Of a stretch of 64,000 nt of DNA, positions 1 through 11,021 are shown piece after piece. The stretch is taken from contig NW_027331833.1 of assembly GCF_033568475.1 (NCBI RefSeq), positions 5,332,001 to 5,396,000 of the forward strand. Direction: 5' to 3'. The first letter of the stretch is position 1, and each line of letters begins with the position of its first letter. The notes beneath the pieces were generated by a model. The model saw only the letters and a list, made by a program, of their open reading frames with translations. It was not told the DNA's origin and made no database searches. The stretch comes from Henckelia pumila (taxonomy: Eukaryota; Streptophyta; Magnoliopsida; Lamiales; Gesneriaceae). The position numbers were made by a program, and so were the translations under genes.

Positions 1-1322
1 ATAAATTTACCTTTATGAACAATGTCTAAAATATAATATCCACCTTTGCGAACATCTTTTATGGAATAAAAAGTGGCCGTCAGATCTAAGCATACATCCC
101 TCTGGTCATATCACCCGAGGGAAATTTTTTATTAAGCATTTTTTAATTTTTATAATATCCACCTTTGTGCAGTAAGACAGTCGTTTGAGAAAATTTTTAT
201 TAAGCATTTTTTAATTTTTTTTTTATAAAATTTTGAAATTTTGTGAAGGAAAAGCTGATAAGCGCTTCTTACAAAATCTACCTAACACAAACTAATGATT
301 TTTTTTTATTTTTTAGTTTAATTTTACCAATTTATAATTTTATTTTTTTAATTTAATATCTTGGTTAAAATAATAATTTTATTTTATAATTTGTTAAAAA
401 TTAAAATAATAATATTTGGGGGAAGATGAGGAGCAGGTACACGTGTTATCCCCCACATCTACAAACTCAAAAGCTTGGGGGGTGGGGGTAGGGGGTAGAG
501 CTAAGGTAGGACTGGAATCACCATTAGGTGATCTTATTATCGTGTACTCTAATGTTGTACTTGAATACATGTATTTTAAATATATAGATATAGATAGATA
601 TAGATTTGAATTATTACAGTTTTCTTGTTACAACAAAAAAAATATCATATTTAATTCATTCATTACTTGAAATTCATCGATCCAAATTAATGTGAAATTT
701 TATATAACATCAAACTAAAGAAGTGTATTTAAATTTTAGAGCTTAATTTTCTAAAATAAATACATTTGATAATTGATATACTTGAAATCCATCAATCAAA
801 AGACAACCTAATACAGTATAATTTGTTAAAAATATTACATAGTTTTTCATACAGCATTCCATAATTTTCTATGTATAAACACAGCAATTTAATCATATTC
901 TTGCAAAATCTATTAATGAAATATAAAAAATTAAACGAAATCTTTACTCTTATTTAAACGACAGATTTCAAAGATGGTACAGGTGGCATATATAACATAT
1001 CAATAAGAATAGGACAAAATATCGAAACAATATATTAATCTGGTCAAAATTATATATATACATTTTCCCTTTTTTTTTTGAAAAAAGATATATAAATTAA
1101 TTTAGGTTAAATATCCCAATCACGTGCTCACTTGTCCATGCCGTTCCCCCAATGAGAAAATTTTCTGGTAGCTAACTTTATATTGTTGTATGGTTGTCGT
1201 GGTGACGTCATTGCTCACGCCACCCATGCAATGAATGACAAGAATCACGCACTTTTTTTTTTCCCTTTTTAGTGAACCACTCTATCTGACTTGCTCACTC
1301 GTCCATATCAATCATCAAATCA

Positions 1323-1323
<1 letters not shown>
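1..1323. other. AT-rich intergenic DNA without a recognisable gene
   Basis: Long A/T runs and no coding pattern on either strand. A short direct repeat (TTTATTAAGCATTTTTTAA and flanks) occurs near 135-160 and 205-230. The stretch around 240-290 (AAGCTGATAAGCGCTTCT) resembles one arm of the small fold-back element at 53060-53176, so a decayed MITE may lie at about 170-290. The open frame at 416-670 has no motif and a composition like its surroundings, so I do not call it a gene. Confidence 0.5.

Positions 1324-1360
<37 letters not shown>
1324..1360. repeat. (TTA)n microsatellite
   Basis: About twelve uninterrupted TTA/ATT units, followed by an AT-rich stretch and then the copia element. Confidence 0.9.
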
Positions 1361-1363
<3 letters not shown>

Positions 1364-1414
1364 ATATGATACTATGTTTAAAAATCATCTCATGAATTTT
1401 TAATATAATATATT

Positions 1415-1652
1415 TGTTATGAAAAGTAAAATTTATTAAACTCAAAAACTCAAAATATTCTCAAACTCCACATTTTAAATTTATTTTCTCAAATTGTGTT
1501 TTTCTACACAAATGAAGAGACCTATTTATAGATCTCAATGGGAGATTAGTCCAAAAATTAAATCATCATCATCTACATCATCACACACTAATTTTCAAAA
1601 TAATACAACTCAATTTTCAACAATTCTAATATAATATAATATATTTTCAACA
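1415..1652 (-). repeat. 3' LTR of the copia element
   Basis: Begins TGTTATGAAAAG and ends TTTTCAACA. It pairs with 7317-7554. A purine-rich tract on the minus strand (CACAAGGGGAAG, about 1653-1664) directly abuts it and is the likely polypurine tract for plus-strand priming. Confidence 0.95.
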
Positions 1653-1817
1653 CTTCCCCTTGTGATGATGATCGTCATATGATGATTGTCTTTATTACGT
1701 GTTTTATGCTGCCTCGTTAAAAACCTTACTAGGAAAAACCCAGTGGGATAAAAACCATAGCAAGAAAAAAAGAGTGCAGCCACGTAAACTCCCCCTCATG
1801 TTAATATGAGTGATTCT

Positions 1818-4800
1818 TCACATATTCCGTAGATTGCGCATCCCAATGTTGTATATATGTTTTCTGAATATCGTCGTGGGAAGTGCCTTTGTGAAGAGAT
1901 CTAATGAGTTCTCACTTGATTGAATGTAACAGATATCAATATCTTTATTCTTCTCAAGCTCTTGAGTGTAGGCAAAGAACTTTGGGGGGATATGTTTGGT
2001 TCTGTCACTTTTGATGTATTCTTCTTTCATTTGAGAAATACATGCAGCATTGTCTTCATACAACGTCACAGGCTTCTTGTCTACTGATAATCCACAAGAA
2101 GTTTGGATATGTTGTGTCATTGATTTTAACCACACACATTCACGACTTGCTTCATGTAATGCAATAATCTCGGCGTGATTTGATGAAGTTGTTACGAGTG
2201 TTTATTTTTGTGAACGCCAAGAAATTGTGGTGCCTCCACGAGTAAATACATATTCGGTTTGGGAACGTGCCTTATGTGGATCAGATAAATATCCAGCATC
2301 AGCATAACCAATGATACTTTGATTGGTGTCTTTTGAGTACAAAAGTCCCAAATCTGTCGTTCCTCGTAGATAACGGAATATATGTTTAATTCCGTTCCAG
2401 TTCCTCTTTGTTGGATATGAACATAATCTTGCCAATAAATTTACAGCAAAAGATATATCAGGTCTAGTGCAATTTGCAAGATACATAAGGGCACCAATGA
2501 CACTTAGATATGGTACTTCTGGACCAAGAATAACTTCATCATCCTCACATGGACTGAATGGATCCTTTTCTATGTTTAATGATCTTACAACCATTGGAGT
2601 ACTTAATGAGTTTGATTTATCCATATTAAAACGTTTAAGGATCTTTTCTGTATAATTTGCCTGGTGAACAAAAATTCCACATTCTTTTTGTTCGATTTGC
2701 AAACCCAGACAATACTTGGTTTTTCCAAGATCCTTCATTTCAAATTCTTCTTTCAAGTACATCATAACTTCTTGAATTTCTTAATTCGTTCCAATGATGT
2801 TTAAATCATCAACATATACAGCAATAATTACACATCCGGATGTTATTTTCTTGATGAAAACACAATGGCATATTGGATCATTTACATATCCCTTTTTCAT
2901 CAAGTGATCACTTAGCCGATTATACCACATTCGGCCTGATTGCTTCAACCCATATAATGATCTTTGCAATTTTACAGAATAAAATTCTCTGGGTTTTGAA
3001 CTTTGTGTTTCAGGCATCTTAAATTCTTCAGGGATTTTCATGTATATATCACTATCAAGTGATCCGTATAAGTAAGCTGTAACAACATCCATAAGACACA
3101 TTTCCAAATTTTCAGACACTGCCAAACTAATCAAATATCGAAACGTAATTGCATCCATAACAGGAGAATACGCTTCTTCATAATCAATTCCAGGCCTTTG
3201 AGAAAAAACTTGTGCAACAAGTCTAGCTTTATATCTGACTATTTCATTTTTCTCATTTCGCTTTCAAATAAAAACCCATTTGTATCCAACAGGTTTTACA
3301 CCTTCAGGTGTGAGGACTATAGGTCCAAAAACATTACGTTTATTCAGCGAATCCAATTCAACCTGGATGACATCTTTCCATTTGGCCCAATCATGACGAG
3401 TTTTACATTCACCAAAAGATTTTGGTTCATGATCCTCATTTTCATTTATGATGTCACAAGCCACATTATAAGAAAATATCTCATCAATATCTTCTATGTC
3501 TTTTCGGTTCCATATTTTTCCAGTATTAATATAATTGATAGAGATTTCACGATTCTCGTCAGTTTGTGGTTCTGACAGAACATTTTCATCATCAGGTGTT
3601 TCTTCTGGAACACCATTTTCTATTTTATGATCATCGTGCTTCTCTATGCCTTTTCTTTTCCGAGGATTTTTATCCTTGGAACCGACTGGCCTTCCACGCT
3701 TCAGGCGTTTAATGACATCATGAGTGTCTTCAATCTTTGGAATTTCAATTCGAGCTGGGGCATTTACAGCATGTATATATGATTTTGTCACCCCTTTTAT
3801 ATCTGCAAATGCATCTGGCATTTGATTTGCTATTCTTTGCAAATGTACAATTTGCTGTACATCTTTTTCACATTGTTTGGTCCTTGGATCCAAATGTAAC
3901 AATGATGATACATACCATGTGATTTCTTTTTCGATGTGTTTCTTTTCTCCCCCTAACACTGGGAATATTTCTTCATTAAAATGACAATCAACAAAGCGTG
4001 CTGTAAACACATCGCCTGTCTGAGGCTCAAGATATCGAATGATTGATGAACTATCATAACCGATATAAATACTGATTTTTCTTTGAGAACCCATTTTTGA
4101 TCGTTGAGGTGGTGCAATAGGCACATACACCATACATCCAAAAATTCTTAGATGAGAGATATTTGGTTCTTTACCAAATGCAAGTTGCAATGGGGAGAAT
4201 TTATGATATGCACTTGGTCTGATGCGAATTAATGCCGCAGCATGTAAAATTGCATGTCCCCATATAGAAATAGGGAGTTTTGTTTTCATAATCATTGGTC
4301 TAGCAATCAGTTGTAGACGTTTAATCAATGATTCAGCTAATCCATTTTGCATATGAACATGAGCTACAAGATGTTCAACAGTGATTTCCATTGACATACA
4401 ATAATCATTGAAAGTCTGGGATGTAAATTCTCCAGCATTATCAAGTCTTATTTTCTTGATTGTATAATCGGGAAATTGATTTCGAAATTTTATTATTTGA
4501 GCCATCAATCTTGCAAATGCCACATTCCGAGTTGACAATAAGCATACATATGACCATCTGCTAGAGGCATCGATCAATACCATAAAGTATCGAAATGGTC
4601 CACATGGTGGATGAATTGGCCCCACAAATATCACCCTGAATACGTTCAAGAAATATGGGTGATTCAGTTTGGATTTTAGCTGGTGATGATCTTATAATAA
4701 GTTTTCCAAGTGAACATGCTTTACATTGAAACTTATTATTCTGAAAGATCTTCTGGTCTTTCAGTGGATGACCATGTGTATTTTCAATAATTCTTCGCAT

Positions 4801-5358
4801 CATTGTTGAACCAGGATGTCCCAATCGATCATGCCAATTTGTTAATATTGATGAATTATCCATCACCATTTTTTATTCAATTGGAATTATATGTGTATAA
4901 TGCAATCCAGTAGGGAGCATTGGTAGTTTCTCAACTACAAATTTCTTTCCTGACTTATATGTGGTAAGACACATATATTTCTGATTTCCATCAGTCATTG
5001 TCTCAGTATCATACCCATGAGAATATATGTCATTAAAACTCAACAAATTTATTTTCGATCGTGGTGAATATAAAGCATCATTTATCAAAAATTTTATACC
5101 ATTAGGTAACAAAAATTTCGCTTTACCAAAACCTTCAATCAAGTCTACAGGACCTGATATTGTATTCACCATTATTTTTGTTGGTTTTAGTTCCAAGAAA
5201 TATCTTTCATCTCGCAGAATAGTGTGCATTGTACCACTATCCGGTATGCAAATTTCCATGATATTATTTTCATGTTTGCTCATAGCATTTTCCATATCAA
5301 ACTTCACAAAAATGTAATAAAGAAAAATTAAGTACAATACAAATGTAAAATATAACAT
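1818..5358 (-). pseudogene. copia pol (protease, integrase, RT, RNase H), broken
   Basis: Encodes the enzymes that copy and insert the element. In order: a protease region with the D-S-G triad (ICIPDSG); an integrase zinc-binding segment (WHDRLGHPG followed by CKACSLGK); the integrase core with its three acidic residues (in LIDASSRW, RLDNAGEF and NGLAESL); reverse transcriptase with the YVDD box (VYVDDLNIIG); and RNase H, with DAGYLSDPHKARS and YEDNAACI. It is interrupted by an in-frame stop at 4873-4875, a frameshift near 4.6 kb, and further in-frame stops near 3264, 2782 and 2202. The stops at 3264 and 2202 are easily explained by C-to-T change of CGA or CAA. A family member would read through as one polyprotein. 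Confidence 0.92.
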
Positions 5359-5419
5359 GCTTTATAATACAAAAATGCATGAAAAATACAAATTTGTTAC
5401 AATCTAGTCCCACCAATTT

Positions 5420-6460
5420 TTAATCAATGTCTTCGAAATCATTCAAAAAATCTGCAGCACTGAAACTAGTTGAACCAATTAAATGATCACTATTTTCAAC
5501 AAAATTGGTCTCTTTTCCTTTCCCCTTTATCGATTCTTTATAGAGCTTACAAAGGTGCTCGGGGGCTCGACAAGTTCGTGACCAATGTCTCGGAGTGCCA
5601 CATCTATAACAAACACTCTCGGTTCTTTTTGAGTGATTTTCATTTTCACTCATGTTTTTATGCTGCCTTTTTAGTGGGTGGTGCGTGACGCTCTTTTGAG
5701 ATGAGTTACTGAAATAACTATCTCGATTATTTTCATATCCACGACCGCGTCCACGACCACGGTCATTTCTACTTCCACGTCCACGCCCACGTCCTCGACC
5801 TCGTCCACGACCAAAATCTGGTCTATTCCTTTGATTTTGGTTTTCATTTTTCATTACGACATTTGCTTCAGGAAATGCCGTTGATCCACTGGGTCGGGAT
5901 TGATGATTTCTTACTAACAATTCGTTGTTCTTTTTTGCCACAAGAAGACATGCGATTAGTTTGGAATATCTCGAAAATCCACGCACTCTATACTGTTGTT
6001 GTAGAGTTATATTCGATGCGTGAAAAGTGGAAAATTTTTTCTCAAGCATTTCCATCTTTGTGACTTCAAGTCCACAGAATTTTAATTGCGAGACTATTCG
6101 ATACATCGCAGAATTATAATCACTGTCTTTTTTAAAGTCTTGGAATCTCAACGTATTCCATTCATCACGGGCGGTCGGAAGTATCACTTCCCTTATATGC
6201 TCAAATCTTTCTTTCAGCCCTTTTCATAAAGTCATTGAGTCTTTTTCTGTGAGATACTCACATTTCAACCCTTCATCAAGATGTCAGCGCAAGAAAATCA
6301 TAGTTTTTGCTTTATCTTGTGAGGTTGATATATTATTTTCTTTAATGCTTTCACTTAGACCCAATGACTCAAGATGAATCTCAACATCAAGAGTCCATGT
6401 CATATAATTTTTTCCAGTGATATTGAGTGCAACGAATTCAAGCTTTGCCAAGTTTGACAT
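5420..6460 (-). pseudogene. copia gag, broken
   Basis: Nucleocapsid/capsid protein of the copia element. The start at 6460 opens with an N-terminal region typical of plant copia Gag (NYMTWTLDVEIHLESLG). It is followed by a long Gly-Arg repeat (GRGRGRGRG) and a CX2CX4HX4C zinc knuckle, CYRCGTPRHWSRTC. In-frame stops interrupt it just after FLR (near 6284) and again between there and 6187; the longest open piece is 5420-6187. A short AT-rich gap separates the gag stop from the protease frame. Confidence 0.85.
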
Positions 6461-6878
6461 GGTGGTACTAGAAAAATAACAATGCATTTTATTAGTTAAT
6501 TTCCATTAATATGACAATACAAAATAATGGATAAACGATGAGTACAAGTAAGTGTACAAATAGAGAAAAAGCATGTGGTGGAAAATCGCTGGTGAGTACA
6601 AAACTCGTGAGCATGATGATCATAATCATTATGAAAAATATCCTTAGAAAAGCCAAAAACTCCATCTTCTTCTTTTTCGAAAAAAAACCGAGGAGAAAAT
6701 GTTTTGAGATGACGAATGAATTTTGGTGTGATTGAAAATGAGTTTGAGTGAAAATATTTATAGGCCAAAAACTAGCCGTTTGTGACCGTTGGGGGTAAAG
6801 AAAAATCGAGTATGTGTTGAATAAAAATTTGTGATAATGATACAATGCATATAATGATAATCATAATTAAATAATTAT

Positions 6879-7046
6879 GTATATCATATCACATTATTAT
6901 AAGATCGGTGTCGTAGACAGCCTTTTATATAATATTGTGAAATTATACCAATATAGTTAGTATAAAGTCAGGTATAGTATATCATATCACATTATTATAA
7001 GATCGGTGTCATAGACAACCTTTTATATAATAACATGACATTATAC
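6879..7046 (-). repeat. direct repeat in the copia 5' leader
   Basis: Two copies of an approximately 70-bp unit (6879-6949 and 6978-7046) share ATATCATATCACATTATTAT and CGGTGTC.TAGACA with a few substitutions. They lie in the untranslated leader between the 5' LTR and gag. No coding role is visible. Two leader-region frames at 6492-6845 have no protein-like features and are left out. Confidence 0.75.
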
Positions 7047-7300
7047 AAATATGATTATAATGTTTAAAAACCTTAGAGGCTTTTATACTTGTCGTATCCT
7101 TTACCGGGAGTGTGGGATGTCGTCTTAACATCCTCCCAGGATTTATAACAAGTTTTTTAAAAAATTCATAACATGATATTATATATTAATATATACACAA
7201 TAAAAATATATAAACAGTAAAATAAAAATTCTTACTTGTTGAATATTTTTGACTTCTTTTTGTATTTTGGAGCGTCGGAAATTATAGAAAACCTTCGAGC

Positions 7301-7316
7301 GATCGTGCTGATAACG
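7301..7316 (-). promoter_or_regulatory. putative primer binding site of the copia element
   Basis: The sequence directly inside the 5' LTR reads CGTTATCAGCACGATC on the minus strand. Its position is that of a tRNA primer site. The match to the usual initiator-Met site (TGGTATCAGAGC) is only partial, so the primer tRNA is not identified. Confidence 0.5.
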
Positions 7317-7554
7317 TGTTGTGAAAAGTAAAATTTATTAAACTCAAAAACTCAAAATATTCTCAAACTCCACACTTTAAATTTATTATCTCAAATTGTG
7401 TTTTTCTACACAAATGGAGAGACCTATTTATAGATCTCAATGGGAGATTAGTCCAAAAATTAAATCATCATCATCTACATCATCACACACTAATTTTTAA
7501 AATAATACAACTCAATTTTCAACAATTCTAATATAATATAATATATTTTCAACA
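7317..7554 (-). repeat. 5' LTR of the copia element
   Basis: Begins TGTTGTGAAAAG and ends TTTTCAACA. It is the same length as its partner at 1415-1652 with about five substitutions, and is followed by the target duplication ATATT. Confidence 0.95.
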
Positions 7555-7559
7555 ATATT

Positions 7560-7868
7560 AACATTTTTTAAAATGATATTTATACTCCAAAAATTTAATA
7601 ATACACTTCATTTTTTTTATTATTAATATGTTTTCTTACAAAAAATACGCTTATAATTATTTCATATTTATAGGCGAACATGGGAATAATAATGAATTAT
7701 GTCCCTAATGTTTCCCTAGTTTTCCAAAAATATACTAACATTTTATTCGTTTCCAATTATGTCTCTCTTTTAACAAAAATGTTCTCTGGTATGTCCTCCA
7801 GACTAAAAATTTTCTATAATACCCTTAAATTAAAATGTCATTTTAATTCTTTCCTTAGGCTCAAAAAA
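7560..7868. other. AT-rich spacer, no gene seen
   Basis: Flank of the copia insertion leading into a tRNA-Met-type primer site at 7869. The open frame at 7680-7937 runs across that primer site, has no motif and is not called. No LTR-like TG...CA boundary is visible immediately upstream of the primer site. Confidence 0.4.
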
Positions 7869-7880
7869 TGGTATCAGAGC
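7869..7880 (+). promoter_or_regulatory. tRNA-iMet primer binding site
   Basis: Perfect TGGTATCAGAGC, complementary to the 3' end of plant initiator tRNA-Met. LTR retrotransposons and plant pararetroviruses both use this primer. A short leader follows, then an ATG at about 7959. Confidence 0.75.
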
Positions 7881-7958
7881 CTAGGTAATTTTATTCAAAC
7901 TTTATATTATTCATTAAATCATATTTTTCTTTGTTGAGAAAGAGATTTTCAACAAACC

Positions 7959-8548
7959 ATGGATTCAAACGAGAGTTTGAACCAGAAGGATTTCATTTAC
8001 ATGAAATCCCATAAACAAGTGATTCTATTTAAAATAGATTTTTACAACAGAAGTTAAAAAGACTTGGGTCTTTTATACGTTCTAAAGGGATTAAGAAATA
8101 TGATTTCTAATTCTTAATTTTTAGAAATTACACCAGATTCCTCTAAACTCTCCGGAGATCTTAGAAAAATTCAAAAGACGGTACAATATTACAGCAATCA
8201 GCTGTATGAAATACCTCGGCAGATTGAAGAAATTCTTAAGAAACAAGAAGAAATTCTTGGAACACTAAAGGATATTCAAACACAAATCATAAATCTAGAA
8301 CACACCTCTGGTTCTAGAAAAGGAAATACAGGAGGAAGGTTACCACTCTCGTTTGGTACCGAATCTTTGCTACATCAGAAAGGTAAAACCAAAATGGTAA
8401 AAAACCTTTAACTGATGAAGAAATGATGATTAATATTATAAAAGCAGTATTAGAGAAAAACACTATCTGATGACTACTTTAGAAATATTAAATCTCGAGA
8501 ATCTACAAGATCTTGCAGATTCATTTGCGAATGGCTTTATTCCACCGG
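7959..8548 (+). pseudogene. possible endogenous pararetrovirus-like fragment (coiled-coil ORF and start of the next ORF)
   Basis: After the primer site comes a short broken frame from about 7959. Next is an open frame at about 8118-8411 whose middle is strongly helical and charged, a likely coiled coil (EEILKKQEEILGTLKDI), with a basic, Gly-rich tail. A one-base shift carries its end on to a TGA at about 8469. That stop overlaps an ATG (TGATGA) opening a new frame that runs to about 8548 and is then cut off. Ordered small ORFs joined by overlapping stop/start codons after a tRNA-Met site are typical of badnavirus- or tungrovirus-type Caulimoviridae. I cannot assign a genus. An unusual LTR element leader is the alternative. 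Confidence 0.35.
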
Positions 8549-8597
8549 TTGTTTGGTTGTATCGATTCATTTTCGTTGTTTAGTGATTATTGCATTT
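8549..8597 (+). repeat. left stub of an old gypsy 5' LTR
   Basis: The coding-like frame stops making sense at about 8549. The sequence from there to 8597 joins directly to 32915-32980 once the Sirevirus and one copy of its CATTT duplication are removed. It is inferred to be the surviving end of the 5' LTR of the gypsy element whose body is at 32915-36204. The left boundary is uncertain. Confidence 0.45.
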
Positions 8598-9773
8598 TGT
8601 TACGCTTTAAATGCATACAAATCTCGTGTAATGAGATTAATTTTTTTAATGCATTAACAAGTCTCAAAATATTGTGTTTTAATGATTACAAAACTCGGTT
8701 AATTATTACTAACAGTTTAAAGTGAGAAATTTGCAGATAATAATATTTTTTTGTATGGACAATATTGGAATCAAGAACCGATAATAAAAAATTGGAGATA
8801 AAAATTTTAATGTTCGAATTTGCCCAGGTTCGGACCATCCGAAATATTATTCAAGAATTTAATATGTTCGGATGACAAGCTCGGAGGCCACGAAAGACTG
8901 GTTCGGACGATCCGAAGTTAGTTCGTACGACCCAAAGTTTTTCTGGAATTAAATATTGCTCGGAGGCACTCTCGGAGGCCACGAAATGCACACTTCGAAC
9001 GCCCCGAAGCTAAGTTCAGAGGACCCGAACTCCTTTACGGCGACTGAAAATTTTGACAGAAGAAATTTGTCGGAATGAATTTAATGCAGCCATTCGGACG
9101 ACCCGAAGACGAGTTCGGACCCCCCGAACAGTTCACCATCCGCAGAAATTTGAATTTGAATCAAAAGAGTTCAGATGACCCGAAGACCCATTCGGAGGAT
9201 CCGAACCTGCTCGAAATTGCAACTATAAATAAAGACCATTCCAAGCCATTTGAGATATCCCAATTCACTCTCATCTCTTGCAAGCATATCATCTCATTCA
9301 AAGTGTTCTATCAAGAGTTATTCAATATATTCCCTAAAAAATCAAGAGTTGTTTGTAAAAATCATTTGTTAGTTGGTTGTGCGATCATTGTAAACACTTG
9401 AGTGTGAAGCCAAGTGTTTTGTGTGATTGTTGCGCCTATCCTTGGAGCCCTTAAGGACAAGAGTATCGAGTTGTATCGGCGCGGTAATCGTGTTGAGTTG
9501 TACGGCTATCCTTGGAACCATCAAGGCCAAGACGTTCGAAGTGCTAGTGAATCCTTGGTTAATCGATCTTAACCAAGAAGGGGAGACGTAGACGATTTAT
9601 CGTCAAACTTTCCATAAACATCTCTTATTCCTTTTACTACTTTATTTACTTTACGCTTTTATTTACCGCATATATTATTGATTGCTTTAAGTCTTCCGCT
9701 TGCGTATTTGCATAATCGTTTTAAATTGCTAAAGTTGCCAATAGAAGCTAAATCCCCCCATTAGGTTCTAACA
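8598..9773 (+). repeat. 5' LTR of the Sirevirus-like element
   Basis: 1176 bp, TG...CA. The segment at 8820-9210 carries about ten copies of a degenerate near-palindrome of the form TTCGGACGAYCCGAA. The open frame at 9075-9401 lies wholly inside the LTR over this array and is not a gene. Confidence 0.93.
8820..9210 (+). promoter_or_regulatory. near-palindrome array in the Sirevirus 5' LTR
   Basis: Irregularly spaced variants include TTCGGACCATCCGAA, TTCGGACGATCCGAA, TTCGGACGACCCGAA, TTCGGACCCCCCGAA and TTCGGAGGATCCGAA. Sirevirus LTRs of other plants are known to carry short palindromic motifs, and a regulatory role is only inferred. The array ends about 15 bp upstream of an AACTATAAATAAAG stretch (about 9221), a good TATA-box candidate. 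Confidence 0.75.
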
Positions 9774-9775
9774 AG

Positions 9776-9787
9776 TGGTATCAGAGC
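9776..9787 (+). promoter_or_regulatory. primer binding site of the Sirevirus-like element (tRNA-iMet)
   Basis: Perfect TGGTATCAGAGC two bases inside the 5' LTR end at 9773. Confidence 0.93.
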
Positions 9788-9869
9788 CACATTTTTACAA
9801 CAAAAATGCTGAAAGACTGGAAAAACGTAGTTAATTGGAGTTGTAAAATCGATGTTAAACGCTATGTAG

Positions 9870-10270
9870 TTAAAAGTGCGGTCATAGACTATGGTTTTAA
9901 ACCGTATTTTTTTGTCGTAAAAGAATACGGTTTATAACCGTAGTCTTATGTCGTAAAAGACTACGGTGAAAAAAAGTAGTTAATTGGGGTTGTAAAACCG
10001 ATGTTAAATGCTATGTAGTTAAAAGTGCGGTCATAGACTACGGTTTTAAACCGTAGACTTTTGTCGACCATAGTCTTTTGTTGAAAAACACAACGGTTTT
10101 AAACTATAGTCTTTTTTCATACAAACCGTAGTCTTTTCTGTTAAAACACAATGGTTTTAAATTGTAGTCTTTTGTCATTAAAAACTGTAGTCTTTTGTCA
10201 TAAAACACAACGGTTTTAAACCGTATTCTTTTGTCGTAAAAGACTACGGTTTTAAGCCGTTGTCTTTTTA
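9870..10270. repeat. left subterminal repeat region of the CACTA complex
   Basis: Repeated inverted motif (ACTACGGTTTTAAACCGTAG and variants, with GTCTTTTGTCG linkers), about eight copies in 400 bp. Such arrays are the presumed transposase binding region in CACTA elements. Confidence 0.8.
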
Positions 10271-10803
10271 TATTAAAACCAAATCCAACGCCCATTTAAC
10301 GATCAATTTACAAAAACTAGTTGTCTATAATATTTAAAACGTCATAAAATGTGCAATTAGTTGATCAAAATTAGGTACAATTTCTACAAATTGATCATAA
10401 TCTACGTACGTACCAACAACAAAAACACTAGTCATAAACCACAAACGTTCGAGTAAATTAAGTTTAAAACATCAATTTAGACAAAATGATTGTACCAACA
10501 TTACACAGACAACTACTCCTCTGTTATATCAAGACATCACAAAAGATCTTCTTTCTCTTTGGGACGTAGTGAGGCCTCAAAGATCAGACATCACAAAACA
10601 AGGAATAGGCCTACAACATGAAAGAACAAATGTAGACCATTATTAATAAATTTATAACGACAGCAAAACTATGGAGCTAATTAAAGACGGAATCCAATAA
10701 TATAAGACATCCGTAAATATATCTAAACACCCAGCCTTTTTTATTCATCAGATAATATAAGACATCCTATAAAGAATTCGTCCTATATCTCACTGATCTC
10801 AAG

Positions 10804-11021
10804 TCATAATCCCTCCCTTTCAGTAGTATCAGTAGCATGCTTCAAATCTGTGATATTAGGTAGTGGTCTTGGATATTCCCCTGGATTATTACTGCATCAA
10901 AATCCATAAAAACTAAAGATATAAGCAATAAAGTAGATAAATTAGCTGAGACAGAAACAACCAACCTTGTCCATGGTGCGGGTTCATTATCAAAACGAAC
11001 AAGTAGATATCGAAAAATCTT
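10804..11021 (-). pseudogene. captured fragment of a VIM/ORTHRUS-like gene (SRA domain exons)
   Basis: Two apparent exons on the minus strand. The upstream one, at about 10966-11021, encodes RYLLVRFDNEPAPWT and ends at AAG|GTTGG, a plausible 5' splice site. The next starts after a TTTTGATGCAG acceptor (10891) and encodes NNPGEYPRPLPNITDLKHAT, ending in a stop at 10804-10806. Joined in phase, this matches the C-terminal half of the SRA (YDG) domain of plant VIM/ORTHRUS ubiquitin ligases, which bind hemimethylated DNA and recruit maintenance methylation. No RING or PHD part is visible. The retained intron shows capture at DNA level. It is non-functional as a protein gene. Confidence 0.7.

Larger units (their letters stand above)
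1415..7554 (-). mobile_element. Ty1/copia LTR retrotransposon, complete in structure but decayed in coding
   Basis: The two 238-bp terminal repeats start with TG and end with CA. They are flanked by the perfect 5-bp duplication ATATT (1410-1414 and 7555-7559). The internal order read on the minus strand is leader, gag, protease, integrase, reverse transcriptase, RNase H. Integrase before reverse transcriptase defines Ty1/copia. The two LTRs differ at about 5 of 238 positions (about 2 percent), so the insertion is moderately old. Several in-frame stops and at least one frameshift break gag and pol, so this copy cannot encode its own proteins. Confidence 0.95.

Noticed and set aside
416..670. 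84-codon open frame near the left end
   Set aside because: No motif, Gly/Val-rich start from a short G-rich patch and an AT-rich tail; composition matches intergenic DNA.
5360..5420. Possible intron between gag and pol of the copia element
   Set aside because: The gap is AT-rich, but the gag stop lies before any usable donor, so splicing would not join the frames. Unlike the gypsy case, no clean GT...AG junction restores a family sequence.
10426..10435. CACTAGTCAT as the left end of the second CACTA family
   Set aside because: It does not continue with the family terminus (TAGAA...), and no ACTTCG-type subterminal repeats follow.
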